Part shown: piece by piece, positions 33,901-42,187 of the stretch
Layout: every line of letters starts with the position of its first letter
Position numbering within the stretch: the stretch's first letter is position 1
Virus record (IMG/VR): IMGVR_UViG_3300045971_000138
Coordinates: 1-44,654 of that record
From: a virus
Length of the DNA stretch: 44,654 nucleotides
Reading direction: 5' to 3' (one strand)
Made by a program: the position numbers and the translations under genes
Notes under the pieces: generated by a model
What the model saw: only the letters and a program-made list of their open reading frames with translations
The model's database searches: none
Told to the model about the DNA's origin: nothing

Positions 33901-36581
33901 CCATCCTCGGAAAGAATATGGAACACTTTAAAGGGAGATATACTAACCAGATTCTTGAACCTATCTCTCTTTCCTATAAGTCGATAACAAAAGATCCGGC
34001 TGCGATTGTAGAATTTAATACAGCGAAAGAAGTTAATGCTTCTCTCAAAGGATATAGGGAATTTAACAACGGTAAGTTCTGGGTACAAGATGAGAATGAA
34101 CCCTGGAAGATGGTTCCTGATCCTTCTGGTTCTGGGAAATCTGTCAAGACAATGAATCTCGTACAAGCAGAATGGAAAGGAACTCCGTTTGAGATAACAA
34201 CTCCTTCTGTCCTTCGTTCTTACGAGAATATGCAAGAAGCAGGAAGAGAGTTATATAATCTTCATTCGACAGAGAGAAAGATCCTAGGTCTTCCTCCTAT
34301 GAATGATAATGGATTCTGGATGCCTGCATTTAATCCACGAAATAAGTATATCTCTTTCGTGTGGAATAATAACGATCAGACAACAAGACTCCTTCATGCG
34401 AATACTCCAGAAGAACTTAAATCTCTCGAAGATGCTTTCTCCTCGACTCTTAAAGAGAGGGAGATCGAGAGAGGAATTGTGAAGATAGTAAGAGCAGGTG
34501 AAGAAAGAGAACTCTTCAATAAACTTCAGGGAAGGCATGATCCTATCTTCATGGCTTCTGCTGATATTTCATCTTTCCATAGCGGGGCTTCCACAGCTGC
34601 TATGGTAGCAACGAATAGTAATATCTTTTCGGATCTTGCAAACGCATATGAGCACTATATACATAGAAGTGTTTCTAATATCACTGAGCTTAATCTCTCT
34701 GATGTTATGGGAAGTCTGGATGCAATATCAGCTCTTGTGCGTAGGCCAGTAGCGAAGCAACCAGTATCTAAGATTCAAGAAGCTCTTAACAAACCCCTTG
34801 ATGCTGGGATGATTGCTAAGAATACCCTCCTAGGAAAAAGCAACCTTAAAGAATATACAGCCTGGCAAGATACACAGAATGGTATTCAGACTGCTGTTGA
34901 ATTAGGACTTCAGAGTGTAGCTAAGATAATGGATCCTATTCTGAATCCTATCAAGGGTATCTTCGGGAAAGGTAAGACCTTCTCTGATGCAGAATATGAA
35001 GCTCTCATAAAGGATATGGATACAAGAGGAATTCCTAATCCCTTTAAAGATCTTGATAATGCTGTCGCAAAAGATATATATCATATGGAGAGACTATCTC
35101 AGGCTCCGAATCTTACTCCAAGAATTGTAGCTCTTTCGAATAACCTAGCTGCGACTTTCCTTCTTAAGGTTATGGAGTTAGGACAACCCCTTGTTAATAT
35201 TCTATCTCTACCAGTCCTTACAAGTGCTGCGGTACAAAGGACATTCTCTAAAGAATTCATGGGGACTAAGTTAGCTCCTGACTTCCATATGGGAACCATC
35301 AAGGCTATGTATGGTGGAATACGATATATGGGGAATCCAGAATACCAGAAGTATGTGACACAAGCAAGAGATCTTGGTGTTATGACTCCTGTCGTATCTG
35401 AGGTATCTGAGCTTCTTCAGTTAAGCAGAAGTTTCAATCCTGGTATGATTCAGAAGACAGAGAATCTTTTGAATGGGAAACTTGTAGAGATGCTTTCTAA
35501 GCCAAGTAATTGGTCTGAGACCGCTGTCCGTGAGATGAGTTTTGCTAATGGAGTATATCTCGCAAAGCAAGCTTATCCAGGTCTGCATGATTCGGGTGTG
35601 ATAACCTTTGCTAGGAACTTCATGGATGTAGCTGTAGGAAACTATACTGCATCACAGAGACCTACTGTATTTCAAGGATCTCTTGGTGTAGCTATGGGAC
35701 TCTTTCAGACATACTTTGTAACTCTTATGCAACAGATCTATCGTAGATTTGAGTTAAGAGATTACAAACAACTGGCTAAGATGGCTCTTACACAATCTTC
35801 TATCTTCGGTGTGAAAGGACTCCCAGGGTTTAATCAAATATCAGAACTTATGGGAGAACATTTCTCAGATCAGAACTATGATCTTACAACCGGAACATAT
35901 AGGGCAATTCCTGAAACAGCAGCAAACATCCTTCTATATGGACTTCCATCTAATCTCGGACCGGCTGTCTATACTCGTGGGGATATTCAGCCAAGACTTC
36001 CTAATCCTTTTGGAGGACTTCAAACTCTCGCTTCCGTTAATATCCTTACGAGCGCATATCAGTCAAGTCATAAGTTACTGAGTGCTGCATCTCAGATAGG
36101 AGATCCTGGGACTTTCTCTGCGGTGGGAGAAGCTCTTTCTATGCAGAATATTTCAAGGCCGGTTGCACGTTTATCTGAACTTGCTACAGGATATTCTGTG
36201 ACTCAGAAGGGGAATGAAGTAGCAGGTCCAGAAGAATTATATTCTGCAGCTGGTATCTCTGCTCGTGTGTTTGCTACTCGTTCATTGAGAGAAGCGAAAG
36301 CAAGAGAAGCTATGCATCTTAATTCCATGTATGGAACTCTTGATAGGGATCAAAGAGAAGGAGCAATGGCTGTCCTTAAGAACCACGTTAGAAGTGGAAC
36401 TCTTACACCGGATGTTATGGAGAGAATACAGGAGAAGTATATGAGGACAGGAAGTCCTACTGGATGGAGATCTGTTATCAATAAGACGATACATGATACA
36501 GACTCACCTGGGGTATCCGCTGTTAGGAACCACCTATCTCCTAAGAGTCCAGCGAATATGATGATTGAGAGTTTGGACTGA
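30963..36581 (+). CDS. Giant internal virion (ejection) protein with putative ADP-ribosyltransferase-like segment (1872 aa)
   Basis: This is the last and largest gene of the late unit, about an eighth of the genome. It is mostly helical, with glycine-rich hydrophobic helices near residues 90-105 (FIGGMLVPTGLALKG) and 190-215, and further hydrophobic helices in the C-terminal third (LAATFLLKVMELGQPLVNIL; VFQGSLGVAMGLFQTYFVTL). Such segments fit a protein that forms or crosses a membrane channel on ejection, as T7 gp16 does. Residues 634-710 look like a compact ADP-ribosyltransferase: YLFRG with R642, a Ser-rich SHSLES (651-657), a helix, strand KLYRVKVTDIL, then NAEVLVMS with E696. I saw no lytic transglycosylase motif. 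Confidence 0.7.
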   Translation: MTDLLDLPPEIVQAGSSDVPVNDPFESLGSKYDVKSGIVADMVGGTIASVADFGSSVWNSVTFNKYPTSTEDLLTRIDDNALKVYQEHPDTIHAASFIGGMLVPTGLALKGMTLARAGTKGINWFSQEGKIAQLGKIDSVLQESGIASAAYKAELRALYTTNIANVVVDNAAMEIALLGTMNAHPLMEDYMKDPAKNFGISMLLGTAIVGPISHIGLSYEARMSAKELYTGTLNILEKTATPLHTIGDASTLINDYQRNINTWSSLLPKTAAEETASGLSKTSRSIISSFIDTAKGKQLETLNNMLSPELREMTADFKTSIIERMYAEPTRFAGINKIEFATTKEELGFLETKFNKLFGSTIPVDAGGAALSEIPLTRTILSGAKKGELTPTTIVYSPAFDGFMLKKDLAGYGVAADLYQDEKALTKGLPNNWFQIPNRDASLEMMVESTAKVDAEYLKKLKAVDEMSIEKLTEMVVSPQDAPTMNAVLSRLIKLGETDPTVASSIKITLTDAKPDWNKIEEALFKQVPLRNRITGKVGVSPDYLQKIQAEVKGQALERYNLGSVSISGFTGLVRKWIGGGVQDLRNAVDDAFRPGGYGKNRGALPENIAGVKAAYNSPQSVAFRDMLMQNADSDGYVYLFRGLRKEAVGSHSLESFAMFAEKGKEFGSTKLYRVKVTDILGVIRDVGPKYDKNAEVLVMSHTREAHDILPIADRAKAIPEDLFKLENFGLSATGLKSYEKTQMKDLTVNLYEDFADSNPFNKFHGTKELWDQQAKDYVGEGLKAHIKDINDFNSAKNLNQTVVNNTAGFHEIMEALNTLKMNEIQAGIKLGVPLETLGLRTNTPLYVVELIATGSFTPGMNMSRYTKASEIQTYLTPENRSLALKTTATKVPVAELRASNFKAMGDESDSLIKQVIMEGSPSQISKDLAAFLFTKDTQYSLAALKAAIKEITPASIGSKFLQSTDFSLRDMGDAGAIISILGKNMEHFKGRYTNQILEPISLSYKSITKDPAAIVEFNTAKEVNASLKGYREFNNGKFWVQDENEPWKMVPDPSGSGKSVKTMNLVQAEWKGTPFEITTPSVLRSYENMQEAGRELYNLHSTERKILGLPPMNDNGFWMPAFNPRNKYISFVWNNNDQTTRLLHANTPEELKSLEDAFSSTLKEREIERGIVKIVRAGEERELFNKLQGRHDPIFMASADISSFHSGASTAAMVATNSNIFSDLANAYEHYIHRSVSNITELNLSDVMGSLDAISALVRRPVAKQPVSKIQEALNKPLDAGMIAKNTLLGKSNLKEYTAWQDTQNGIQTAVELGLQSVAKIMDPILNPIKGIFGKGKTFSDAEYEALIKDMDTRGIPNPFKDLDNAVAKDIYHMERLSQAPNLTPRIVALSNNLAATFLLKVMELGQPLVNILSLPVLTSAAVQRTFSKEFMGTKLAPDFHMGTIKAMYGGIRYMGNPEYQKYVTQARDLGVMTPVVSEVSELLQLSRSFNPGMIQKTENLLNGKLVEMLSKPSNWSETAVREMSFANGVYLAKQAYPGLHDSGVITFARNFMDVAVGNYTASQRPTVFQGSLGVAMGLFQTYFVTLMQQIYRRFELRDYKQLAKMALTQSSIFGVKGLPGFNQISELMGEHFSDQNYDLTTGTYRAIPETAANILLYGLPSNLGPAVYTRGDIQPRLPNPFGGLQTLASVNILTSAYQSSHKLLSAASQIGDPGTFSAVGEALSMQNISRPVARLSELATGYSVTQKGNEVAGPEELYSAAGISARVFATRSLREAKAREAMHLNSMYGTLDRDQREGAMAVLKNHVRSGTLTPDVMERIQEKYMRTGSPTGWRSVINKTIHDTDSPGVSAVRNHLSPKSPANMMIESLD

Positions 36582-36606
36582 GGTTGTCTTAAGAGGAAGG
36601 AAATGC

Positions 36607-36640
36607 AGAAGCCCCTTTCGTGAGATTGGGGCTTCTTTGT
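36607..36640. terminator. Bidirectional terminator between converging units
   Basis: AGAAGCCCC (36607-36615) pairs perfectly with GGGGCTTCT (36628-36636) around a 12-base loop, followed by TTGTTT on the plus strand. On the minus strand the stem is followed by GCATTTCC. It lies in the 61-base gap between the convergent last genes and can stop both transcripts. Confidence 0.85.
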
Positions 36641-36642
36641 TT

Positions 36643-37179
36643 CTAGGTTATCTTGCCAAGATTAAAATGTTTCGTGAGGATAAGACGGGCGTGGGCTGCT
36701 TGATTCTGTGCATCCACTAATGCGTTATGCTTCATACCTTCGAAGGGTTCCATCTTCACATCGAAATAAAGATTCTTCAATGTCCTATAACATCTTCCGT
36801 TAAAAGGTTTCCATGGAGTTTTCATACCAACTCTGATATAAGCCGCTGCAAGTATCGGAAGATCGAAGTCTGCTCCATTACCCCAGATATAAATATCAGA
36901 GTTAATAGAACGTAAGAAGTCAGAGAAAGAACCAAGAATAGAAACAAGGTCTTTTGCTCCTGAGAAAGCTTCTTTCCTAGCTTCAGGATCTTGCTTATTC
37001 CACCAAGCCATAGTAGCAGGATCTTTGAAGAGACCTTGATGTTCTGAATCCATGACTGAGATCTTTTCATAGAATGTTCTATCACCACGGAATGTACAAG
37101 CACCTATAGAAAGAATGACACATCCTGGACTAACACCACAGGTCTCAAGATCAAGCATCACATCCGTATTTCCATTCAT
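36643..37179 (-). CDS. DEDDh 3'-5' exonuclease, RNase T-like (178 aa)
   Basis: Residues 10-12 read DLE (motif I), WGNGADFD (99-106) is motif II, and H151 with D156 in HNALVDA form motif III of DEDDh exonucleases. The general shape (D-L-E-T-x-G, aspartate after NGADF, Rv2179c-like region) matches the 3'-5' exoribonuclease family used by many phages. It is the last gene of the leftward unit, starting in an ATGA overlap with the dCTP deaminase-like gene. Substrate (RNA or ssDNA) cannot be told. Confidence 0.85.
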   Translation of the reverse strand: MNGNTDVMLDLETCGVSPGCVILSIGACTFRGDRTFYEKISVMDSEHQGLFKDPATMAWWNKQDPEARKEAFSGAKDLVSILGSFSDFLRSINSDIYIWGNGADFDLPILAAAYIRVGMKTPWKPFNGRCYRTLKNLYFDVKMEPFEGMKHNALVDAQNQAAHARLILTKHFNLGKIT

Positions 37180-37847
37180 TTACTATCTCCTTCTTCATCT
37201 TCGTTATCAAGGTCTAGGGTAGTCCTAGGATTTATATTGATCTTAACGGGAAAGTCTTTAGCGAAAAGATCTTCATATTCATCACCGAAGTTAATAGTTC
37301 TGGAAGCTTGCATCTTTGCTCCAGATACACTCTTATCTCCGTTATATCTTCCTCTCGAAGCGTAACTCTTATCATGAGGTACTTCGATGTGAGTGAAGAA
37401 TACCATCTGTCCTATCTTATCCATGTAGTTAAGAACGATGTTATGATTCTGTGTCATGTTCTTGAACTCAAGTGTAAGAGAAGATCCATTCCAGCCAGCA
37501 TCACACCAGCCAGCATTAAGATGTTCGAGTCCTATCCTTGCCATACTACTCTTCAGTTTATATTCTGCTGAGATCGTATTAGGTAAGTCAAAGGTCTCGT
37601 GTGTATGAGCAAGACAGAAGTTTCCAGGATATAAGGTAACAGGACCGTCTGTTATTAGGTCATGTTCCTTAACTTTCAAAGGATCTCTTTCTCGTAGAGA
37701 GATAGTAGAACGAATCTGTTGCTCTATGAGAACCTTCCTTCCTAGACGAAGGTCAATGGAGGCTGAGTTCACACACTCTATATCTCCATTCACTATCACC
37801 TTACGTTGGAGAAGTTCTACTATTTTATAATATGATAGGAGACTCAT
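37176..37847 (-). CDS. dCTP deaminase-like protein (Dcd/dUTPase fold, 223 aa)
   Basis: The protein shows SASIDLRLG (residues 28-36), KLKSSMARIGL (97-107, with S100 and R104 as in E. coli Dcd) and WNGSSLTLEFKN (119-130) with the catalytic glutamate E127. The usual D-P-G-W is D-A-G-W here. It would deaminate dCTP to dUTP, or carry out the bifunctional reaction to dUMP, supplying thymidylate precursors. I chose the ATG at 37847, one base after the upstream stop. A longer frame to 37922 overlaps that gene. C-terminal extension residues 170-223 end in an acidic tail. Confidence 0.85.
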   Translation of the reverse strand: MSLLSYYKIVELLQRKVIVNGDIECVNSASIDLRLGRKVLIEQQIRSTISLRERDPLKVKEHDLITDGPVTLYPGNFCLAHTHETFDLPNTISAEYKLKSSMARIGLEHLNAGWCDAGWNGSSLTLEFKNMTQNHNIVLNYMDKIGQMVFFTHIEVPHDKSYASRGRYNGDKSVSGAKMQASRTINFGDEYEDLFAKDFPVKININPRTTLDLDNEDEEGDSK

Positions 37848-37848
37848 G

Positions 37849-38106
37849 TTAGTGTCCTTTGTTAGGTAATGGAGCCATAGTAGCAGAATGAAGTCCGAAG
37901 ATATTCGCGTAGGCTGCATCAAACTTCTTCTGATTCGTTCTTATCTCAACAACAGACATAGAGAATCGAAGATCTCCTTCTAGCCATATCTCCATGTGAT
38001 CTGATATTGAGTTATGACGTATGCCAGAGAACTTCCTCTTACGGAGTTCAAAAGAGGTTGCGAAGTCATTATGATCTGGCCTCTTGAAATCTTCCATCTC
38101 GCTCAT
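37849..38106 (-). CDS. Hypothetical protein next to Tad2 (85 aa)
   Basis: The protein reads MSEMEDFKRPDHNDFATSFE and onward, probably an alpha/beta fold with a central stretch HMEIWLEGDLRFSM. I do not recognise it. It lies six bases after the Tad2-like gene and just before the nucleotide enzyme, so it may be a second counter-defence or host-takeover protein; that is inference from neighbours only. Confidence 0.65.
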   Translation of the reverse strand: MSEMEDFKRPDHNDFATSFELRKRKFSGIRHNSISDHMEIWLEGDLRFSMSVVEIRTNQKKFDAAYANIFGLHSATMAPLPNKGH

Positions 38107-38112
38107 TTTATA

Positions 38113-38382
38113 TCAGTCCTCTTCAGAATCTTCAGAATCTTCGATACTTACGATACTCCAGTCATCTGCTAAAACATCAGACTGGGATGCTAGCCAAGGA
38201 ACAATATGTCCCTGAGCATTTCTCATACTAATATAAGGAAGATATATCTGGTTAAACTCTTCTCTTCCATCAGTGAAGAATAGGAACATACCCTTACCAT
38301 TCCATCCTTCTCTTGCTACCTTATCTCCCTCTTTGATACAGATAAGAGCATCACTAAAATCCATAGTCCCTTTAATGTTCAT
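38113..38382 (-). CDS. tad2: Tad2-like anti-Thoeris protein (DUF2829, 89 aa)
   Basis: The whole family pattern is present: FSDALICIKEGDKVAREGWN, then GKGMFLFF, LPYISMRNAQGHIVPWLASQ, and SDVLADDWSIV. In DUF2829 proteins studied experimentally (Tad2), the protein forms an oligomer that sequesters cyclic ADP-ribose-type signals made by Thoeris TIR proteins and so blocks NAD+ depletion. The length is usual for the family. A short acidic tail (EDSEDSEED) follows the domain. The start overlaps the upstream stop (ATGA). Confidence 0.88.
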   Translation of the reverse strand: MNIKGTMDFSDALICIKEGDKVAREGWNGKGMFLFFTDGREEFNQIYLPYISMRNAQGHIVPWLASQSDVLADDWSIVSIEDSEDSEED

Positions 38383-39602
38383 AGCATTTCCTCTTGAGTT
38401 AAAAAGTCTTTATCTAACAACGATGGATCCCACTCCTTTGTCTCATGAAACATAGGCATATATCCTTGCTTGCCTTTTATTGTAACAACTTGAATCTTCT
38501 GTGCTGCCATAAGACCCTTAAGAATATCAGCGAGTTCTGTTACCTTTGTAAGATCTTTAGCAACTACCTTCCAAAGTTCGTTGATGGTATAAGGTTTTAT
38601 GGTATGACCTAATAGATCTAGAATAGTGTTAGCTGTATCGGAGTATCTAGATCTTCCAAACTCTCCGAGGGCTTTTGGCATCCTAAGTTCTGTATAATGC
38701 AACAATGTGTTTGCAGCAAGTGCATCATCTCTTGAGATAGAGGTTCTGCAATCTGAAGCTGCGATAATAAGTGCGAGTTTGAGCAGATGAGTAAAGCGTC
38801 TTGTGGAATAGTGTTTGAAACGATGATCTTCCACATCATGAAACTCCTTATACATTCTCTCAAGAAGGGGATAGGCGTCTTTCTCATATGAAATCTCGCC
38901 CTTAAGTTCTTTTATATCCATCATTCTATCTATAAGGAATTGTCTCTTCTCTACATCAACAAGACCAGGAAAGGATATTTTCTTTCCAGTCTGTTCTGAA
39001 TGAACGAAGATAAGACGAGACATAAAACCATTCCCAAGAGCTTCTGGAGGAAGGGCAAGAGCAAGTCCCTGAACAGTATTCGCTCCAAGAATATTCACAG
39101 TTGGTTTCTCAACAACGATACTCTTTCCATGAATCTTAGGATGAGAGTATGAGGTCATATTATCCCAGAGTTTTGTAAGCATCGTCATGAATTCTATTCC
39201 TCCATGACCTACAAAGTCTGTAAATTCCTCAGCTACTACATAGATCTCTGAAGCTGCATCGAATGTAAGAACGCTGAGATCCGAGTCAAGTTCTTCTGCA
39301 GTATGAGGTCTCATCTCCATAAGGAATCTCTCTTTCGAAAGACGATCAGGAGCGAAACGATTATATCCTGTCTGTTGAATTAACTTATGTGCTATGTTTA
39401 TTGCTGTTCCTTTCCTAGCTCCAGGGGATCCCATAAGCATGATATACTGATTAGGATATATCTTACCATGACCGAACGGGATATATACATTCCTTCCTAG
39501 GAGAGCACCAAGCATAGAAACACAACACCATCTGTGATATAACATTGGAGCTTCTGTCTCTCCAACGTATGAGAAATACTCACGAAAGAAATCATTTGAC
39601 AT
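38379..39602 (-). CDS. DUF3987-like P-loop ATPase, probable replicative helicase (407 aa)
   Basis: A P-loop GSPGARKGT (residues 58-66), of the 'G-x-x-G-x-x-K-G-T' type seen in DUF3987 and related primase-helicase proteins, follows a strand YIMLMGS. Downstream are VVAEEFTDFVG (Walker B-like acidic strand) and sensor-type GANT. A C-terminal winged-helix-like region (about residues 310-380, TINELWKVVAKDLTKVTELA) is probable. Located between Tad2 and the DUF3820-like gene, next to the polymerase. It is the best candidate for the ring helicase; no primase domain is evident. Confidence 0.75.
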   Translation of the reverse strand: MSNDFFREYFSYVGETEAPMLYHRWCCVSMLGALLGRNVYIPFGHGKIYPNQYIMLMGSPGARKGTAINIAHKLIQQTGYNRFAPDRLSKERFLMEMRPHTAEELDSDLSVLTFDAASEIYVVAEEFTDFVGHGGIEFMTMLTKLWDNMTSYSHPKIHGKSIVVEKPTVNILGANTVQGLALALPPEALGNGFMSRLIFVHSEQTGKKISFPGLVDVEKRQFLIDRMMDIKELKGEISYEKDAYPLLERMYKEFHDVEDHRFKHYSTRRFTHLLKLALIIAASDCRTSISRDDALAANTLLHYTELRMPKALGEFGRSRYSDTANTILDLLGHTIKPYTINELWKVVAKDLTKVTELADILKGLMAAQKIQVVTIKGKQGYMPMFHETKEWDPSLLDKDFLTQEEML

Positions 39603-39603
39603 C

Positions 39604-39861
39604 CTAATCCTCTTTCATGAAGTTTTCGTATACATCTCTCATCAATTGATCTTCTTCGTCGTCCATCTCCTCATACTGACATTGGTTATATAATTCTTTT
39701 GTACAAGTAACAGCATGTTTCACATTCTCATACATCCATAAAATATATTGTGGATCTCTGTCTGCGATATATCTTGGTTTGAGTCCCTTATACTTACCGA
39801 ATGTGATAGGAGTATCATCTATGCTTCTATCCTTATCATTCTCTGAAATCTTAAATGCCAT
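39604..39861 (-). CDS. DUF3820-like small protein (85 aa)
   Basis: Residues 18-49 contain ITFGKYKGLKPRYIADRDPQ followed by YILWMYENV. The 'FGKYKG...I...Y..W' pattern is that of the DUF3820 family, also found as a C-terminal module in exonuclease X-like proteins. It is encoded immediately downstream of the DNA polymerase. The acidic C-terminal tail (MDDEEDQLMRDV) may mediate binding. The role is probably accessory to DNA processing. Confidence 0.7.
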   Translation of the reverse strand: MAFKISENDKDRSIDDTPITFGKYKGLKPRYIADRDPQYILWMYENVKHAVTCTKELYNQCQYEEMDDEEDQLMRDVYENFMKED

Positions 39862-39865
39862 GATC

Positions 39866-42151
39866 TCATCCCTTATGTTCTATCATTGAACCCCAAGAGA
39901 TCCCATCCTTATAATCGACTGGAATTCTCAGAGTACGTCCTTTGACTATAACAGGATTGTCCATACAGGCTCTTACGGTTTGTGTGAGATCTGTTCTATG
40001 TGCTAGTCTTTGTGTGAAGATAGAATCATGTATCTGTGCTTTTAAACGAAGTGCTCCCTTCTCTTTCTTAACAAGTTGCCATACCTTCCACAGACCTTTG
40101 TTTAAGATAGTGACTGAAAGATTCTGCGGTCCATGAGCTACAACACTTCTTAACATATTGTTACTCTTATTCACATCACCGAAGAAATATCTTGTGTTCC
40201 CTAATGGGGATATAAGCATATGACTTGTAGCTACTGCTGTCTTTTGTTCAGCATACCACATACGGACACGAGGAAAAGGCTTGTGATAAGATTCGAGAAG
40301 CTGGGTTGCGAACATCGTCATAGTAACTTCCCCAGCTTTAGGAAGTTTAGAGAATGTAACTTTCGTCTTAAGAGGAACAGATGCGAGAAGAAGATTCTGT
40401 GCTCCTGCGTTCTCTATGAAGGTTACGGCTCCCATCATATAGTTTGTACCATGAACGATCTTCTTGAGAAGGTTGTTCCTAAATTCTTTCGTCACTTCCT
40501 CATAAGGAATACCGAAGAAAAGAGTACCAAGAGTCTTGTAGAAGTCTTTCTCTTTATTCTCAAGAGCCTTGATGAGATTCTCTTCTTGAGAAAGATAGGC
40601 TGTACATCTTGCTTCACTCTGGGAATTATCAAACTCCTCAAGAACATAACCTTCATCCGAGATAAGCATCTCCTTCGCATAGGGAGGGATATTCTGTATC
40701 TGTGTCCCACACCAGAAAGAAGATGCAGAACAACTCATACGATCCGTATCTGTTCCGAAAGGATTAGGAGTATAAAGAAGGCGACTATTCCGTTGATAGA
40801 AATCAAAGTAAGTTCCAATAGCTTTCTGAGCTTCTCTATAGGATATGATAGCTTCGGTGATACGTAATAGTAACGGGTGCTGTTCTCCCACGGAACGTAG
40901 ATTCTTTTCATCTGTGCCCCGTACCATCTTTGTTCTTCTACCATCAACCTTCTTCTTACCAATATGAGGATCAGCAGCACCAAATACATCATAGATATAA
41001 ATCTGTACCTGCTTATAACTTCCAGGATTGAAATTAGGATCGGCGAACATTGTACGGAGTACACTTAGATTCTCCTGTTGTTTCTTGAAAGCCTCTTCTC
41101 TTAGAGAGATTCTTTTACCTTGGTCGATAAGGATTCCCTCGAAACTCATATAGAGGCAAGGATATACTAGCTTGAACTGGGTTGCATAATTCTTCTTCGC
41201 ATAAGCTGGGAGATGCTTCAGATAGTGGAGACAAATTCTAGCTGTTGTCCATGTATCCTTTGCGTTATAACCCCAGTAGCGATGAATGTCTTTATCTTTT
41301 GCGGCGGCTTTAGCTTCACCCTTCCATTGACAATAATCTGGGAGGGTTATGGAAGCCACAAATGAGAGATCCTTCGGAAGAGATGAGAACTCTGAGTGCA
41401 TCATAGCCATCGTATCAAGAATCCATTGAACGGGTTCTGCGTGATATACGATAGAATGGAGACAGTCATATACTCCATTATGCATAACCTTAGGAATCTC
41501 TAAGGCATTAACTCGTTGCATGAATCGAATAGCGTAGATATATTCTTGATCTGTTACCCAATGATCTATTAGATAATCTACGAAGGGAAGGGTATAGGTT
41601 GTTATCTTCCCAGAAGGTGAAACAGCAGACCAAGAACAGCAGGTTATTACAGTCTCACCCCCTCTAAGAAGTTCTTCATCTTCTCCTAGGGTTACTGTCT
41701 CTATGTCATAGGCTATGAGAACCGATTCCTTAAGGACAAAGAAAGCTTCTTCCATATCATTAGCTGTCTCAAGGACTGTGAAGTTGAAAGAGACCTTCTC
41801 TTCTCCAAGAGATAAGAACTTATCTAGATCCTTTCCTAGAAGCCATGCTCCATGATCCACCGTGTGAGCATGAGCAAGAGCATTGCATACAATAGTAGGA
41901 ACAGAAAAGTTAAGAAGCGAACCTCTGTAATCATCCAGAGTCGGCTTATCTCCAGGTACGCAATTCTTAAGCGTATCCTCATTACATATAAGTATAGCTT
42001 GACAAGAAGCATTCTTTGCTTTAGCAAGAAGTTCTCCTATTGTTAAAGGTAAGTTCGTTGCTATAGCTTCAAGCCTTCTTGCCTTAAGATGATACTGCAA
42101 GATGGGAAGGAAGTTCTGTTCGTCTTTATGATAGTTTACAAGGATTCTCAT
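39866..42151 (-). CDS. polA: Family A DNA polymerase with 3'-5' exonuclease (761 aa)
   Basis: The proofreading domain has D149-x-E151 (AYDIE), Exo II HNGVYD (D229) and Exo III YNAKD (D299). The polymerase domain has RMSCSASSFW and IQNIP (motif 1-like, R471), motif A EFDNSQSEAR (D508), motif B RNNLLKKIVHGTNYMMG (R558, K564, H567, Y571) and motif C QIHDSI (H708, D709, S710). Two positions are unusual: histidine where E. coli Pol I has F762 and T7 has Y526, and HDS for HDE. There is no 5' nuclease domain. It is the phage replicase. Its start has only a weak, purine-rich ribosome binding site, downstream of a strong hairpin. Confidence 0.95.
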   Translation of the reverse strand: MRILVNYHKDEQNFLPILQYHLKARRLEAIATNLPLTIGELLAKAKNASCQAILICNEDTLKNCVPGDKPTLDDYRGSLLNFSVPTIVCNALAHAHTVDHGAWLLGKDLDKFLSLGEEKVSFNFTVLETANDMEEAFFVLKESVLIAYDIETVTLGEDEELLRGGETVITCCSWSAVSPSGKITTYTLPFVDYLIDHWVTDQEYIYAIRFMQRVNALEIPKVMHNGVYDCLHSIVYHAEPVQWILDTMAMMHSEFSSLPKDLSFVASITLPDYCQWKGEAKAAAKDKDIHRYWGYNAKDTWTTARICLHYLKHLPAYAKKNYATQFKLVYPCLYMSFEGILIDQGKRISLREEAFKKQQENLSVLRTMFADPNFNPGSYKQVQIYIYDVFGAADPHIGKKKVDGRRTKMVRGTDEKNLRSVGEQHPLLLRITEAIISYREAQKAIGTYFDFYQRNSRLLYTPNPFGTDTDRMSCSASSFWCGTQIQNIPPYAKEMLISDEGYVLEEFDNSQSEARCTAYLSQEENLIKALENKEKDFYKTLGTLFFGIPYEEVTKEFRNNLLKKIVHGTNYMMGAVTFIENAGAQNLLLASVPLKTKVTFSKLPKAGEVTMTMFATQLLESYHKPFPRVRMWYAEQKTAVATSHMLISPLGNTRYFFGDVNKSNNMLRSVVAHGPQNLSVTILNKGLWKVWQLVKKEKGALRLKAQIHDSIFTQRLAHRTDLTQTVRACMDNPVIVKGRTLRIPVDYKDGISWGSMIEHKG

Positions 42152-42187
42152 ATCTCTTTCTTCTCTTTCTTATATGAAGGAATATAT

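Noticed and set aside
30963-36581. Giant protein as an N4-type virion RNA polymerase
   Set aside because: No single-subunit RNA polymerase motifs were seen, the length is about half that of N4 vRNAP, and the known promoters are sigma70-like.
40220-40867. 215-codon plus-strand frame opposite the DNA polymerase gene
   Set aside because: The polymerase motifs on the other strand are unambiguous. The plus-strand product is Cys/Arg/Phe-rich as expected of a shadow frame.
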